Under the pieces are notes generated by a model. The model made no database searches and was not told the origin of the DNA. It worked only from the letters and a program-made list of their open reading frames with translations. The position numbers and the translations under genes are program-made. From assembly GCA_963790335.1 (NCBI GenBank), contig CAWBOB010000009.1, positions 33,957-97,956 on the forward strand: a stretch of 64,000 nt of DNA, given 5' to 3'. Source of the DNA: JAOUEA01 sp963790335. Its GTDB lineage: Bacteria; Actinomycetota; UBA4738; HRBIN12. Positions 23,861 to 33,051 of this stretch are shown here, in pieces. How positions within the stretch are numbered: the stretch's first letter is position 1; each line of letters starts with the position of its first letter.

Positions 23861-25093
23861 TCAGCGATCGATCGCGTCTCGCTCGATCGGGCAGCTCATG
23901 CACCGCGGGCCCCCGCGCCCGCGCCCGAGTTCCTCTCCGTCGATCACGATGACCTCGATGCCGCCGTCGCTGAGCCGTTTGTTGGTGTCGACGTTCCGTT
24001 CGTAGGCCACGACGACGCCCGGGGCGATCGCGAGCACGTTGTTGCCGTCGTCCCACTGCTCCCGCTCAGCCTGGAATCGGTCGCCCCCGGTCTCGAACTG
24101 CCGGATGGTCGGCACCTCCAGCGCGCGGCCGATCGCGCCGAACAGGTCCGGAGCTTCCTCCACCGCCAGGCCGTGCGGAGCGGGCGTGACCACGTAGGTG
24201 GTCATGGCGTCGCGCACATCGGGGAACACCGTGAACGCATCGACATCGAGCATCGTGAGCACGGTGTCGAGGTGCATGCTCGAGCGCTGCGATGGGATCT
24301 CCACCGCGATCACCTGCGTGGCCGCATCGGCTCGGAACAGTCGCTGTGCGAGCAGTTCCACGGCGGCCGGGTGGGTGCGCTCGCCCATGCCGACCAGCAC
24401 CGCTCCGTTGCCGATCACGAGCGCGTCGCCGCCTTCCAGGAACATCGGACCATCGCCGTCGCTCCACATCTCGAACTCGGCGTCACGGAACACCGGATGG
24501 TGCTCGTAGATCGCCTGCAGGTGCAGCGATTCCCGTACGCGGGCGGGCTTGGCCATCGTGTTGACGGAGACGCCGCCGTAGATCCACGCCGACGTGTCGC
24601 GCATGAACAGCGTGTTGGGCAGCGGCGCGGCGACGTATCCGCGTTGCATGCGGGCGACGATGCTGTCGCTCGCGAACGGCAGTTCGTCGAACGTCACGCC
24701 GGCGACCAGGTGTTGCGCGAGATCGGGCGAGGGCAGGGCCATGAGCCATGCCCGCACCTCGGGGCCGAGCGTCGGTCCGAGCAGATCGGGGTCGAGGTGT
24801 TCCACGAGGGTCTCGCGCACCGCGGGCTGCTCGAGGACGTCGGCGAGCAGGTCGTCGAGGTAGACGATCTCGACCCCGCGCGAGGCCAGCGCGGCGGCGA
24901 ACGCGTCGTGTTCGTCCCGAGCCCTCCCGACCCAGAGCACGCCGTCGAACAGCAGTTCTCGGGCGGTGCTGGGCGTGAGGCGCTGCAACTCGAGGCCCGG
25001 CCGATGCAGCATCACCCGCCGCAGCCGGCCGACCTCGGAGCCCACGAAGCACCGAGGTGCCACGGACCGCACCGGATCAGATGCTTCGCTCAC
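23861..25093 (-). CDS. arcA: Arginine deiminase
   Basis: A 410-residue enzyme hydrolysing arginine to citrulline and ammonia. Active-site elements of the guanidino-modifying family are present: FMRDTSAW (Asp), the FLEGGD motif, SMHLDTVLTML (His) and the C-terminal GGPRCMSCP with catalytic Cys 398. The GTG at 25093 gives the canonical N-terminus (SEVGRLRRVMLHRPGLELQRLTP). No arcB or arcC genes are adjacent, so it may serve in acid stress or arginine catabolism with partners elsewhere. The length is normal. Confidence 0.93.
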   Translation of the reverse strand: MSEASDPVRSVAPRCFVGSEVGRLRRVMLHRPGLELQRLTPSTARELLFDGVLWVGRARDEHDAFAAALASRGVEIVYLDDLLADVLEQPAVRETLVEHLDPDLLGPTLGPEVRAWLMALPSPDLAQHLVAGVTFDELPFASDSIVARMQRGYVAAPLPNTLFMRDTSAWIYGGVSVNTMAKPARVRESLHLQAIYEHHPVFRDAEFEMWSDGDGPMFLEGGDALVIGNGAVLVGMGERTHPAAVELLAQRLFRADAATQVIAVEIPSQRSSMHLDTVLTMLDVDAFTVFPDVRDAMTTYVVTPAPHGLAVEEAPDLFGAIGRALEVPTIRQFETGGDRFQAEREQWDDGNNVLAIAPGVVVAYERNVDTNKRLSDGGIEVIVIDGEELGRGRGGPRCMSCPIERDAIDR

Positions 25094-25157
25094 GCGTTGC
25101 AGGCTACCGCGCGGTGCCGGCCCGACGTGCACGCTGTCGACGGGCGCCGCGGTCCGA

Positions 25158-26135
25158 CTACGCCGTGGCCTCGGGGGTCGGAGGCATGGCCGGGACAGGT
25201 GCAGCTGGGGCTGCCGGAGCGTCGGGCGGCGTGGCCGCCGATCGCCGTGCCGCCACCCACAGCACACCGAGGCCGAAGATCGCCGCCAGCATCCACACGA
25301 GCCCACCGACCGCCGGGATCAGGGCCAGGCCTCGAAGGATCGCCCACCCGGCCAGGAAGGCGACGAAGCGTGACTTCGGCGGTGCGACGAGGCGGCGCCC
25401 GAGCGCGTGGGCGGCCGCGACGTAGCCGGCCGTGTACAACAACGCGAAGGCGAGCAGCAGGAACAACCCGAGCGGGATCGCGATCACGATGACCAGCAAC
25501 AACACCGCGACCACCGGAAGCAGGAAGAACGCCGCCGCGCCGAGTCCGATCGAGACACCGGTGCGTTCGCGCGCCGCCCGAGCCACCGACGGGTCGAACC
25601 CCGGGGCGAGGCCGAGCAGGGCGAGGCCGAGCAGCAGGGTCGAGACCGTGTACCCGACCCACCACGCGAAGCGGCTCGCGAAGCCGAACTCGGCCGCGTC
25701 GAACTCGGCGCTGACCCGTCGCTGCTCCCCTCGCACGGTGGCGCCGGGTTCCACGTTGGGGCTGTCCACCGTCACGAGGTTGCCTCCGACCGTCGCCCCC
25801 GATCGCACCGAGACCGAGCCGTTGAACACGACGACATCGCGATCGACCGTGCCGGTGATCTCGACGTCTCCGTTGAACACGACGAGGGACTCGGTCACCC
25901 GGCCCTCGATCGTGGCCGGCCCGTTGAAGATCACCGCGCTGTCGACGGTCTCACCCTCGGCGACGATCAAGCGTCCGCTGAACACGATCTGTTCCGTCGG
26001 GGTGCCGGTCGGGTCGCCCTGTGCGCCGGCCGGCCCGGCGAGCACGAGCAGCGCACCGAGGGCGATGCCGAGCATCGATGCGGCTCGGGTGATCGTCGGG
26101 CCGTGGTGATGGGGTCGCCGACGACGTGCCCGCAC
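25158..26135 (-). CDS. Bactofilin-like beta-helix membrane protein
   Basis: A 325-residue exported or membrane protein. After a signal-like segment (GIALGALLVLAGPAGAQG) come regular short repeats of about 18 residues (VDSAVIFNGPATIEGRV, TESLVVFNGDVEITGTV, DRDVVVFNGSVSVRSGA, TVGGNLVTVD), the right-handed beta-helix pattern of bactofilin/polymer-forming domains. Then four or five membrane segments (about residues 160-300), and a Pro/Ala tail. The start GTG 26135 has AGGAGG just before it. Such hybrid proteins are common in actinobacteria and archaea; the function is unknown. Confidence 0.8.
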   Translation of the reverse strand: MRARRRRPHHHGPTITRAASMLGIALGALLVLAGPAGAQGDPTGTPTEQIVFSGRLIVAEGETVDSAVIFNGPATIEGRVTESLVVFNGDVEITGTVDRDVVVFNGSVSVRSGATVGGNLVTVDSPNVEPGATVRGEQRRVSAEFDAAEFGFASRFAWWVGYTVSTLLLGLALLGLAPGFDPSVARAARERTGVSIGLGAAAFFLLPVVAVLLLVIVIAIPLGLFLLLAFALLYTAGYVAAAHALGRRLVAPPKSRFVAFLAGWAILRGLALIPAVGGLVWMLAAIFGLGVLWVAARRSAATPPDAPAAPAAPVPAMPPTPEATA

Positions 26136-26235
26136 GGTGTCCTCCTGCTGCTTCGGGGTCCTGGGAGTCAAGCCTAGGTGGCTCCGGCGACGTTCGGCAA
26201 GCCGGGCCCGCGGGGGCCTGTGAGAGTCTGCCCAC

Positions 26236-27354
26236 ATGTCCGACGTCACGATCGAGGGGTCGATCGCGCCCGGGTTCGAACCGGTCGTCGACGCCTTCCG
26301 GCGCTGCTTCGACGACCTCGGGGAAGCCGGCGCCGCCGTGGGAGGTTTCCACCTCGGGCGCCCGGTCGTGGATCTATGGGGCGGCGAGTCAGCGCCGGGC
26401 GAGCCCTGGTCGCGCGACACGATCGTGCACGTGTATTCGGTCACGAAGCCGTTCGCCGCCGCGTGCCTGCTGCGCCTCGTCGACGCGGGCGATGTCGATC
26501 TCGAGGCACCCGTGGCCCGCTACTGGCCGGAGTTCGCGCAGGCCGGCAAGTCCGAGGTGCTCGTGCGATGGCTGCTCACCCATCAAGCGGGCCTGCCGGG
26601 CATCCGCGAGCCGTTGCCGGCAGAGGCGTTCCTCGATCATGAGCGCATCGTCACGGCGCTCGAACGCGAGGAGCCGTGGTGGCCGCCCGGCACCCGGCAC
26701 GGCGAGCACGCATCGTTCTTCGGCCACCTGGTCGGTGAGGTGGTCCGGCGAGTCGACGGACGGACGCTCGGCGCCTTCCTGCGCGAGGAGATCGCCGAGC
26801 CGCTGGCGCTCGACTTCCAGGTTGGGCTCACTCCCGAGGAGATCGCGCGCTGCGCCACCGTGCACGCGGTCCACGGCGACTGGTCGGTCACGACGCTCGG
26901 CGAGCCGGGTTCGATGCTCGCCCGGGCGCTCGGCAACCCGCCCGGCCTGCTCGACCTCGACCTGATCAACGGCGAACCGTGGCGGCGGGCGGAGATCCCG
27001 GCGGTGAACGGCCACGGCTCGGCCCGGGCGGTGGCGCGATTCCACGCTGCCCTGGCAGAAGGCGGCACGCTCGAGGGGTTCACGCTGCTGCATGCGAGGA
27101 CCGTGCGCGAGATGGCGAGCGCGCAGTGCTTCGGGCCCGACGAGGTGCTCGGCGACGACGTCTCGTGGGGCCTCGGCGTGGGCATCGACGAGCACGGCTT
27201 CGGCATGGGGGGTCTCGGTGGGGCCTACGGCGGCGGCGATCTCGTCCGGCGGTTCGGGTTCGGCTACGTCACGGCCGCCATGGCCGACCACGCCCGGGTC
27301 GACCTGGTGGCCGACACCTTCGAGGCGTGCGTCGACCGCCTCACGCCGGCTTGA
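26236..27354 (+). CDS. Serine hydrolase of the class C beta-lactamase/EstB family
   Basis: A 372-residue cytoplasmic protein (no signal peptide). The catalytic S-x-x-K motif is at residues 68-71 in HVYSVTKPFAAACLLRLVD, followed by LLTHQAGLPG, typical of the family; a later GEHASFFGHLVGE segment sits where the YxN/YxT motif is expected, so the second motif is altered. The end has GFGMGGLGGAYGG in the place of KTG/HTG. Family members are esterases, D-aminopeptidases or carboxypeptidases; lack of export suggests an esterase. Monocistronic, divergent from the bactofilin-like gene. Confidence 0.85.
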   Translation: MSDVTIEGSIAPGFEPVVDAFRRCFDDLGEAGAAVGGFHLGRPVVDLWGGESAPGEPWSRDTIVHVYSVTKPFAAACLLRLVDAGDVDLEAPVARYWPEFAQAGKSEVLVRWLLTHQAGLPGIREPLPAEAFLDHERIVTALEREEPWWPPGTRHGEHASFFGHLVGEVVRRVDGRTLGAFLREEIAEPLALDFQVGLTPEEIARCATVHAVHGDWSVTTLGEPGSMLARALGNPPGLLDLDLINGEPWRRAEIPAVNGHGSARAVARFHAALAEGGTLEGFTLLHARTVREMASAQCFGPDEVLGDDVSWGLGVGIDEHGFGMGGLGGAYGGGDLVRRFGFGYVTAAMADHARVDLVADTFEACVDRLTPA

Positions 27355-27435
27355 CCTACCGGGTCGCACGCAGGGCATCGGACAGTTCGGCCGCCGACCC
27401 AGTGATCCACTTCGTCCACGGGGCATACTGGCCGC

Positions 27436-27861
27436 ATGTCCGGGCCGCTGCGCGTGACGCGCTCCGTCGTCGTGCCCGAGGGTGAGCTGCGATGGCGCTT
27501 CAGTCGCTCGTCGGGCCCCGGTGGCCGATCGGTGAACACCGCCGATTCCCGGGTCGAGCTGCGCCTCGACCTCACGGCGACGAGCGCGCTCGGCCCGCGT
27601 CAGCGTGCCAGGGCCCTGGAACGCCTGTCTGGCCGTCTCACCGGGGGCGTGCTCTCGGTCACCGCATCGGAGCACCGCTCGCAGCTGCGCAACCGCGAGG
27701 CCGCCATGGAGCGCATGGCCGAGGTGTTGCGGGCAGCCATCGCCCCACCGCCGCCGACGCGACGGCCCACGAGGGCCACGAAGGGCTCGGTGGAGCGGCG
27801 CATCGCGGCCAAGAAGCGTCGCTCGCGCACGAAGCGGCTGCGCCGCGCCGATGACGACTGA
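27436..27861 (+). CDS. arfB: ArfB/YaeJ-type ribosome rescue factor with GGR instead of GGQ
   Basis: A 141-residue member of the class-I release-factor-like ArfB family, which frees stalled ribosomes by hydrolysing peptidyl-tRNA. The fold signature SSGPGGxxVNTADSRVELR is clear (residues 25-42), and the C-terminal basic tail (VERRIAAKKRRSRTKRLRR) fits the empty mRNA channel as in ArfB. However the catalytic GGQ is GGR (R31, codon CGA; CAA would be Gln). The Gln side chain is almost universal in this family, so the protein may be inactive, altered, or the base may be an error. Its normal length and intact tail argue against general decay. Confidence 0.85.
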   Translation: MSGPLRVTRSVVVPEGELRWRFSRSSGPGGRSVNTADSRVELRLDLTATSALGPRQRARALERLSGRLTGGVLSVTASEHRSQLRNREAAMERMAEVLRAAIAPPPPTRRPTRATKGSVERRIAAKKRRSRTKRLRRADDD

Positions 27862-27900
27862 TCGCTCGCGGCCGGCCTGCGAGGTCGTAGGCTGGGGGCC

Positions 27901-28482
27901 ATGAGGCGACGCATCGCACCGCTGCTGGCGCTCGTGGTCGGGGCATCGTTGCTCGCCGGGCCCATGCCGGCCGGGGCCGTCTCTGCTGGAGCCGTCGATT
28001 TCCGCGCCGACGCGTGGATCAAGCTCTGCGGGCTGAGCACCGGATGCACGATCGACCCGCTGCCGCATCCCTGGAAGGGCCGTGACGTCATCAACACGAC
28101 CGGCGCCAGGCAGACCATCGCCGTGCGCATGGAAGACGGCGAAGGGGTGCGCTTCTGGATCACGGTCGAGAACGACGGCGATCAGCCCGACACCCTGACC
28201 GTCGACGGCTGCCGCGGCACGAGGCGGTTCGTGGTCAACGCGGTGCTGATGGGCAAACACAAGCGTCCCGACTGGCGCGCTCGCAACGTCACCGAGCGGT
28301 TCCGCGATGGCACGCTGGCCTTCGACTTCCCGCCGTCGTCGGAGGGCAAGAAGAAGGTGTTCACCCTCAACATCATCGCGCCGACCCACGCCGAGGGCGT
28401 CAGCTATCACTGTGAGATCACCCTGCGCTCCGCCGGACGTTGGGCCGCGCGCGACACGGTGGTCGCCACGATGACCACCTGA
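27901..28482 (+). CDS. Secreted protein of unknown function
   Basis: A 193-residue exported protein with signal peptide MRRRIAPLLALVVGASLLAG (cleavage near AGA). The mature part has four Cys (KLCGLSTGC, DGCRG, YHCEI) that may form two disulfides, and beta-strand alternation with TIAVRMEDGEGVRFWITVENDGDQPDTLTVDG, which looks like an immunoglobulin-like or CARDB-type domain. No enzyme motif. It lies 39 bases after arfB and 23 before the OsmC gene, so the three could be one unit. I do not recognise the family. Confidence 0.7.
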   Translation: MRRRIAPLLALVVGASLLAGPMPAGAVSAGAVDFRADAWIKLCGLSTGCTIDPLPHPWKGRDVINTTGARQTIAVRMEDGEGVRFWITVENDGDQPDTLTVDGCRGTRRFVVNAVLMGKHKRPDWRARNVTERFRDGTLAFDFPPSSEGKKKVFTLNIIAPTHAEGVSYHCEITLRSAGRWAARDTVVATMTT

Positions 28483-28505
28483 CTGACTACTGACGGGAGC
28501 ACACC

Positions 28506-28925
28506 ATGGCCACGACACGCATCGCCACCGGTGAATGGCACGGAAGCCTGCTCGAGGGCAGCGGCACGGTCAGCCTCGAGTCCAGCGGGCTGGGCTCGTT
28601 CGACGTCACCTGGGCCTCGCGCACCGAGCAGCCCGAAGGACGCACCAGTCCCGAAGAGCTGATCGCGGCCGCGCACGCGGCGTGCTTCTCGATGTCGCTG
28701 TCGAGCAGGCTCACCAAGGCCGGCACCCCGCCAACCACACTCGAGACGCGCGCCGAGGTCGACTTCCAGCCCGGTGAAGGCATCACGGGCGTGCGCCTGC
28801 ACGTCGCAGGCGACGTGCCGGGGCTCGACGCCGAGGGATTCCGGGAACTGGCGGAGGACGCGAAGGCGAACTGCCCGGTCTCGAAGGCGCTCGCCGCGGT
28901 GCCGATCACGCTCACGATCGCGTGA
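28506..28925 (+). CDS. OsmC/Ohr-family peroxiredoxin
   Basis: A 139-residue protein of the OsmC family, which reduces organic hydroperoxides by a Cys-based mechanism. Both cysteines are present: in AAHAACFSMSLS (peroxidatic) and ANCPVSKAL (resolving), with the N-terminal GEWHGSLLEGSGTVSLESSG strand region. The TSPEELIAAAHAACF motif is closest to OsmC rather than Ohr. Acts in the cytoplasm as a homodimer with lipoyl or thiol reductants. Ribosome-binding site GACGGGAG. Confidence 0.9.
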   Translation: MATTRIATGEWHGSLLEGSGTVSLESSGLGSFDVTWASRTEQPEGRTSPEELIAAAHAACFSMSLSSRLTKAGTPPTTLETRAEVDFQPGEGITGVRLHVAGDVPGLDAEGFRELAEDAKANCPVSKALAAVPITLTIA

Positions 28926-28964
28926 GCGGTCGGGTCGCGCTGGGCCACGTGACCGATCGGTTCC

Positions 28965-31823
28965 TCAGCGGGGGCGCCGAGACTCTTCCTGCTCGGCCCG
29001 CTGCCGGTGCTGCTCGGCCACGGCATGGTCGCCGCGGCGCTCCGACACGTGTGCGAGCGCCCGCCACGTCCACCCAGCGAGCTGGCGCTCCCCGAGCTCC
29101 TCGCTGATCGCGATCGCCTGACGCAGATCACGCTCGGCTTCGTCGAGACGGCCGAGCTCGCGCTCGGCGATGCCGCGCTCGGCGAGCGCGTCGCCGAGCT
29201 CCCACCGCGCGCCGAGCTCGGTGAAGATCTCGATGCCGCGGTCGAAGTAGGGGAGCGACTTCTCGAAGTCGAGACGGTCCTCGTGCAGCCGGCCCTCCTG
29301 CACCGTGGCGACCGCCAGGCTGAATCGGTCGCCCATGTCGATGGCGACCTCGCGCGCCCGCTCGATCGTGGCGGTGGCCTCGTCGAGGCGCTCTTGGTCG
29401 CCGAGCACGATCGACAGCGAGCAGAGCGAACGAACCAGGGCCCACCGGTCGTCGTTGGCCTCGGCGATCTCGAGCGAGCGTCGCCAGAGCGACTCGGCCT
29501 CCTCGAGGCGTTTGCGGGTCCACGGCACCCACCCGGCGAACAGCAGGGTGCGCGCGATGGCGGCGGGGTCGTCGAGGCGTTCGGCGGCCTCGAGCGAGCG
29601 CTCGAGCAGCGACTCGGCGGCATCGACGTCGGCGGCGACGTTGATCGAGATGTCGCCGAGGAAGCGCAACGCGAGCGCCAGGGTCCAGTCGTCGCCCAGG
29701 CGGGTACCGAGCTCGACCGCTCGGTCGAGCACCTCGCTGGCCGCCGGGTACTCGCCGAGCCAGTAGAACGCTTCGCCCATGCCGGCCAGCACGCGAGCCT
29801 CGCGCACCCCCCAGGGCTCGCCGGCCAGGGCGAGCGCGCGCCGGTATCGAGTGAGGGCGGAGCGGTTCTCCATGCGCCGGCGCGCGCGGTCTCCCGCGTC
29901 GGCCAGGCCATCGGCCGCCCGGTCGGGCAGCAGCCGCGAGGCCGGATCGAGGTCGATCGCGGCCAACGCCGCCTGTTCGAGATGATCGGCCGCCCACGAG
30001 CGATGCCCATCGGCCAGCAGTCGGTCGGCCACGGCCACGTGCAGTTCCCGCCGCAGGCGCTTGGGCAGGCTCGCGTACGCGACGTCGCGCAGCGTCTGAT
30101 GCCGGAAGCGCCAGCGGGGCCCGCCGTCGTCGATGCGCATCAGCAGCTCCGCCTCCTCGAGCTCCTCGAGCCGCACCTCGATCGCCCGCTCGTCAGGCGC
30201 GAGGGCCTGCATCTCGTCGAGGTCGAACGAGCTGATGAACACCGAGGAACGCCGGGCGACGTCGCGGGTCGCGGGCGGCAGCGAGTCGATGCGCGCGGCC
30301 ACCACCGCTTGCACGGTCGGCGGCACCGCACCCACGTGCCCCCCGTCACGCAGCAGCATGCCGGTGGTCTCGACGATGAAGAAGGGGTTGCCGCCGGCGC
30401 GCTCGGCGATCGTCGCGGCGTCACGGTCGCCGATGCGCTCGCCGCCGGCCTGCCGCACCAACTCGACCGATTCACCGGCGGTGAGCGGCCCGAGCACGAG
30501 CCGGGTGTGGTCGACGGCGCCGGCCCCCCAGGACGGCCGGAGTTCGGCGAGCGTGGGTCGCGCGAGCGCCAACACGAGGGTCGGTCCGCGCTGCTGGGTC
30601 GAGACGAGGCGTTCGATCAGGTCGAGCATCGGCGAGGCCAGCTCGTGGGCGTCTTCGAAGGCGAGCACGATCGGCAGCCCGGCGCTGAGCCCGTCGACGA
30701 GCCGCAGGAAGCCGCCCTGCACGTCCTGCACGAACGCGGACTCGTCGAGTGCCGGCTCCGCGAGCCCGAGGGTCAGGCCGAGCCCCGCCGCCACACGCTC
30801 GGTCTCGGTCGGGTCGCAGCACCCGTCGACGAGCTCGCGCAGTCGTTGCGTGACCTGCTCGGGCGGGTCGTCGTCGTCGATCGACGCCAGCTGGCGCACG
30901 ATGGCCGCCACCGGCGCGAAGCTGGCGCTGCCCGCCGGCACCTGGGCGTGGCCGTGCAGCACCGCGACGCCGGGGTCGAGGCCGGCGAACAGCTCGTCGG
31001 CCAGGCGCGACTTGCCCGCGCCTGCTTCGCCGACGATCGTGACGAGCGAGGGAGCACCGGTGGCGACCACCCGCTGGAAGGTCTGCCGCAGCGTGGTGAG
31101 CTGCTCGTCGCGCCCGACGAACGGGATCGTGCGCCGCACCGACCGGGTGCTGAGTCCGAGCACATGGAAGGCCCGCAGGGGCGCGTCGAACCCCTTGGCG
31201 TCGACCTCGCGGCGCTCGCCGAACGAGACCGCCGACGCCGTGAGCGCGTGCGCGGTGGCGCCGACCAGCACCTCGCCGGGAGCGGCCGCGGCCTGCAGGC
31301 GCGCGGCGGCGTTCACGACCGACCCGGTCACGAGGAGCTGCTCGGACGGGCCGGTGCCCGTGGCCGCTTCGCCCGACTCGATGCCCACCCGCACCTCGAG
31401 CTCGTCGTCGAGCCCCAGCTCCTCGCGCATGCGGTGAGCCCGGGCCCTGATCGCGAGCCCGGCCCGCACCGCGCGCAGCGCGTCGTCCTCGTGCACCTGC
31501 TGCAGGCCGAACACGGCCATCACGGCGTCGCCGATGAACTTCTCGGGGCGCCCCCGCAGGTTCAGCAGCTCCTGGGTCGCGGCGTCGTAGAAGCGCCCCA
31601 TCACCTCGCGTGCCCGCTCGGCGTCGAGCCGTTGCGCGAGGCCGGTGGAGTCGACCAGGTCGGCGAACAGCACCGTCACGATCTTGCGCTCGTCGGTGTG
31701 CAGCGAGCTCGCCACGGCGGCGCCGCACCCGGGGCAGAACCGGGCGTCGTGGGGCAGCGGACGGCCACAGACCGCACACGTCATGCGCCCCAGCATAGGA
31801 GCCGTGGCCGACGCTTCCTTCAT
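28965..31823 (-). CDS. Class III nucleotide cyclase - AAA ATPase - TPR regulator
   Basis: A 952-residue multidomain regulator. The order is: zinc ribbon (C16, C19, C30, C33), class III adenylate/guanylate cyclase domain (about residues 45-215, with VTVLFADLVDST and KFIGDAVMAVFG carrying the metal Asp residues), AAA_16 ATPase (about 235-500, Walker A GEAGAGKSR, Walker B LAFEDAHEL), then about 12 TPR-like helical repeats to the end. Such proteins are widespread in actinobacteria (AfsR/MalT-like logic without a DNA-binding domain) and may make cAMP in response to a protein signal. The ATG at 31823 overlaps the upstream stop (ATGA); ATG 31784 is an alternative. Confidence 0.88.
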   Translation of the reverse strand: MKEASATAPMLGRMTCAVCGRPLPHDARFCPGCGAAVASSLHTDERKIVTVLFADLVDSTGLAQRLDAERAREVMGRFYDAATQELLNLRGRPEKFIGDAVMAVFGLQQVHEDDALRAVRAGLAIRARAHRMREELGLDDELEVRVGIESGEAATGTGPSEQLLVTGSVVNAAARLQAAAAPGEVLVGATAHALTASAVSFGERREVDAKGFDAPLRAFHVLGLSTRSVRRTIPFVGRDEQLTTLRQTFQRVVATGAPSLVTIVGEAGAGKSRLADELFAGLDPGVAVLHGHAQVPAGSASFAPVAAIVRQLASIDDDDPPEQVTQRLRELVDGCCDPTETERVAAGLGLTLGLAEPALDESAFVQDVQGGFLRLVDGLSAGLPIVLAFEDAHELASPMLDLIERLVSTQQRGPTLVLALARPTLAELRPSWGAGAVDHTRLVLGPLTAGESVELVRQAGGERIGDRDAATIAERAGGNPFFIVETTGMLLRDGGHVGAVPPTVQAVVAARIDSLPPATRDVARRSSVFISSFDLDEMQALAPDERAIEVRLEELEEAELLMRIDDGGPRWRFRHQTLRDVAYASLPKRLRRELHVAVADRLLADGHRSWAADHLEQAALAAIDLDPASRLLPDRAADGLADAGDRARRRMENRSALTRYRRALALAGEPWGVREARVLAGMGEAFYWLGEYPAASEVLDRAVELGTRLGDDWTLALALRFLGDISINVAADVDAAESLLERSLEAAERLDDPAAIARTLLFAGWVPWTRKRLEEAESLWRRSLEIAEANDDRWALVRSLCSLSIVLGDQERLDEATATIERAREVAIDMGDRFSLAVATVQEGRLHEDRLDFEKSLPYFDRGIEIFTELGARWELGDALAERGIAERELGRLDEAERDLRQAIAISEELGERQLAGWTWRALAHVSERRGDHAVAEQHRQRAEQEESRRPR

Positions 31824-33019
31824 CGCTCCTCGCTGAGCTGGCGCTCGAGCGGCGCGCGGAAGCGCGGTCGGACCCGGGTGGTGCCGAGCCACGACTGCAG
31901 GTCCCGACGCTCGGCCTCGATGGCGCGCGCCGTGCGCTGGTGCACCCGCTCCAGCATGCGTGTTCGCACCGTGCCGTCGGCAGCCTGTGCCCATGCGCCG
32001 ACCACCCGCCCGTCCGCCCAGATCGTCGGCCCCGCGTTGCCGTTGCGATCGAAGAGCTGCTCGGCATGGGTGCCGAGGTACCACCCGCGTCGCTTCCAGC
32101 CCATCGTCGTGGGGTCGAGCGACGGCAACAAGGCGACCCAGGGGCCGGGCGGCGGGCTCACCTCGAGATCGTCGGGCAGCACCCATGCCGGCTCGTGGTC
32201 GTCTGCGATCCGGACCTCGACGGCGCCGATCGCAGCCAGGGTCGACGTCGCGAGCCGCACGGTCCAGCCCGTCCACCACCGCACGTCGGTGAGGGTGGCC
32301 GGTCCGAACGCCCGCAGCCACCGGCGAAGCAGTCCGCTGCGCGCCTCCGCTGCCGGCATCGGTTCGATGCCACCGTCGAGCCATCGCTCGAGGGGCGCCC
32401 ACCGATACTGACCCGACGTCCACGAGCCGAGCGGCCGCGCCCGCACGATGCGCCCCTCGGTCGCCAGCAGGAACAGCACCCGTGTGGAGAGTCCCATCAC
32501 GCCGCCCCAGGTCGTTCCCTGCCCGAACGCCAGCTTCGTGGCCAGTTCGGGAACGTCGGCGGTGAGCTCGCGAGCGGTCGCCTCGCCGCGAGCCGTGAGC
32601 GCCTGCATGGTGCGGGTCGAGACGTCGTCGAGCCAGGCCTCGGCTCCCTCCGCCACCACCTGTTCGGCGAGCAGGGCGACGAGACGCCGGCGCTGGGCCG
32701 GCACGAGCGCCTTCGTGCAGGCCGCGTCGATGACGCCGACGAGGGCACTCGGCACGACGAACAGTGTGCGTCGCATCCCGAGCATGCGCACCAACGACCG
32801 TCGGCCGTACAGGGCGTCCTCGAGGGTGGCCGGGGTGAAGCCGTCGACCCGTGCTCGAGCCGACAGGAAGACCGTCGCCGGGTCGCTCGAGTGCAGGCCG
32901 ACGAGATCGGCAGCCGCGACCTCGACCGCATGCGTTCGCCGCGCCAGATGGTGGCGCACGCCGAGGCGTTCGCGTCGCTCCTCGGTCTCGAACGTCCTCA
33001 CGGCAGCATCATCGCGCAC
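31820..33019 (-). CDS. Winged-helix DNA-binding protein of the AlkZ-like HTH_42 family (PF06224)
   Basis: A 399-residue protein of the HTH_42 family, whose best-studied members are AlkZ/YcaQ DNA glycosylases that unhook interstrand crosslinks. Visible family traits: HHLARRTHAVEVAAADLVGLHSSDPATVFLSARAR at the N-terminus, LYGRRSLVRMLGMRRTLFVVP, and the C-terminal VWADGRVVGAWAQ. The catalytic QxQ/QxD motif of AlkZ is not present at the usual place, which reads LHSSDP instead, so glycosylase activity is uncertain. It is translated in an ATGA overlap with the cyclase regulator, so they are one operon. An alternative start is GTG 33001. Confidence 0.8.
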   Translation of the reverse strand: MRDDAAVRTFETEERRERLGVRHHLARRTHAVEVAAADLVGLHSSDPATVFLSARARVDGFTPATLEDALYGRRSLVRMLGMRRTLFVVPSALVGVIDAACTKALVPAQRRRLVALLAEQVVAEGAEAWLDDVSTRTMQALTARGEATARELTADVPELATKLAFGQGTTWGGVMGLSTRVLFLLATEGRIVRARPLGSWTSGQYRWAPLERWLDGGIEPMPAAEARSGLLRRWLRAFGPATLTDVRWWTGWTVRLATSTLAAIGAVEVRIADDHEPAWVLPDDLEVSPPPGPWVALLPSLDPTTMGWKRRGWYLGTHAEQLFDRNGNAGPTIWADGRVVGAWAQAADGTVRTRMLERVHQRTARAIEAERRDLQSWLGTTRVRPRFRAPLERQLSEER

Positions 33020-33051
33020 CCGCCGAGGACGGCGGTCCGTATCGTGGGGCC

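Noticed and set aside
26281..26300. tRNA-like GGTTCGAA segment
   Set aside because: Inside the serine hydrolase coding region with no cloverleaf around it.
27355..27400. Six-base inverted repeat GGGTCG/CGACCC after the serine hydrolase gene as terminator
   Set aside because: Loop of nearly 30 bases and short stem; not convincing.
29007..32411. 1134-codon plus-strand frame opposite the cyclase regulator
   Set aside because: Antisense shadow; the minus strand shows cyclase, ATPase and TPR motifs.
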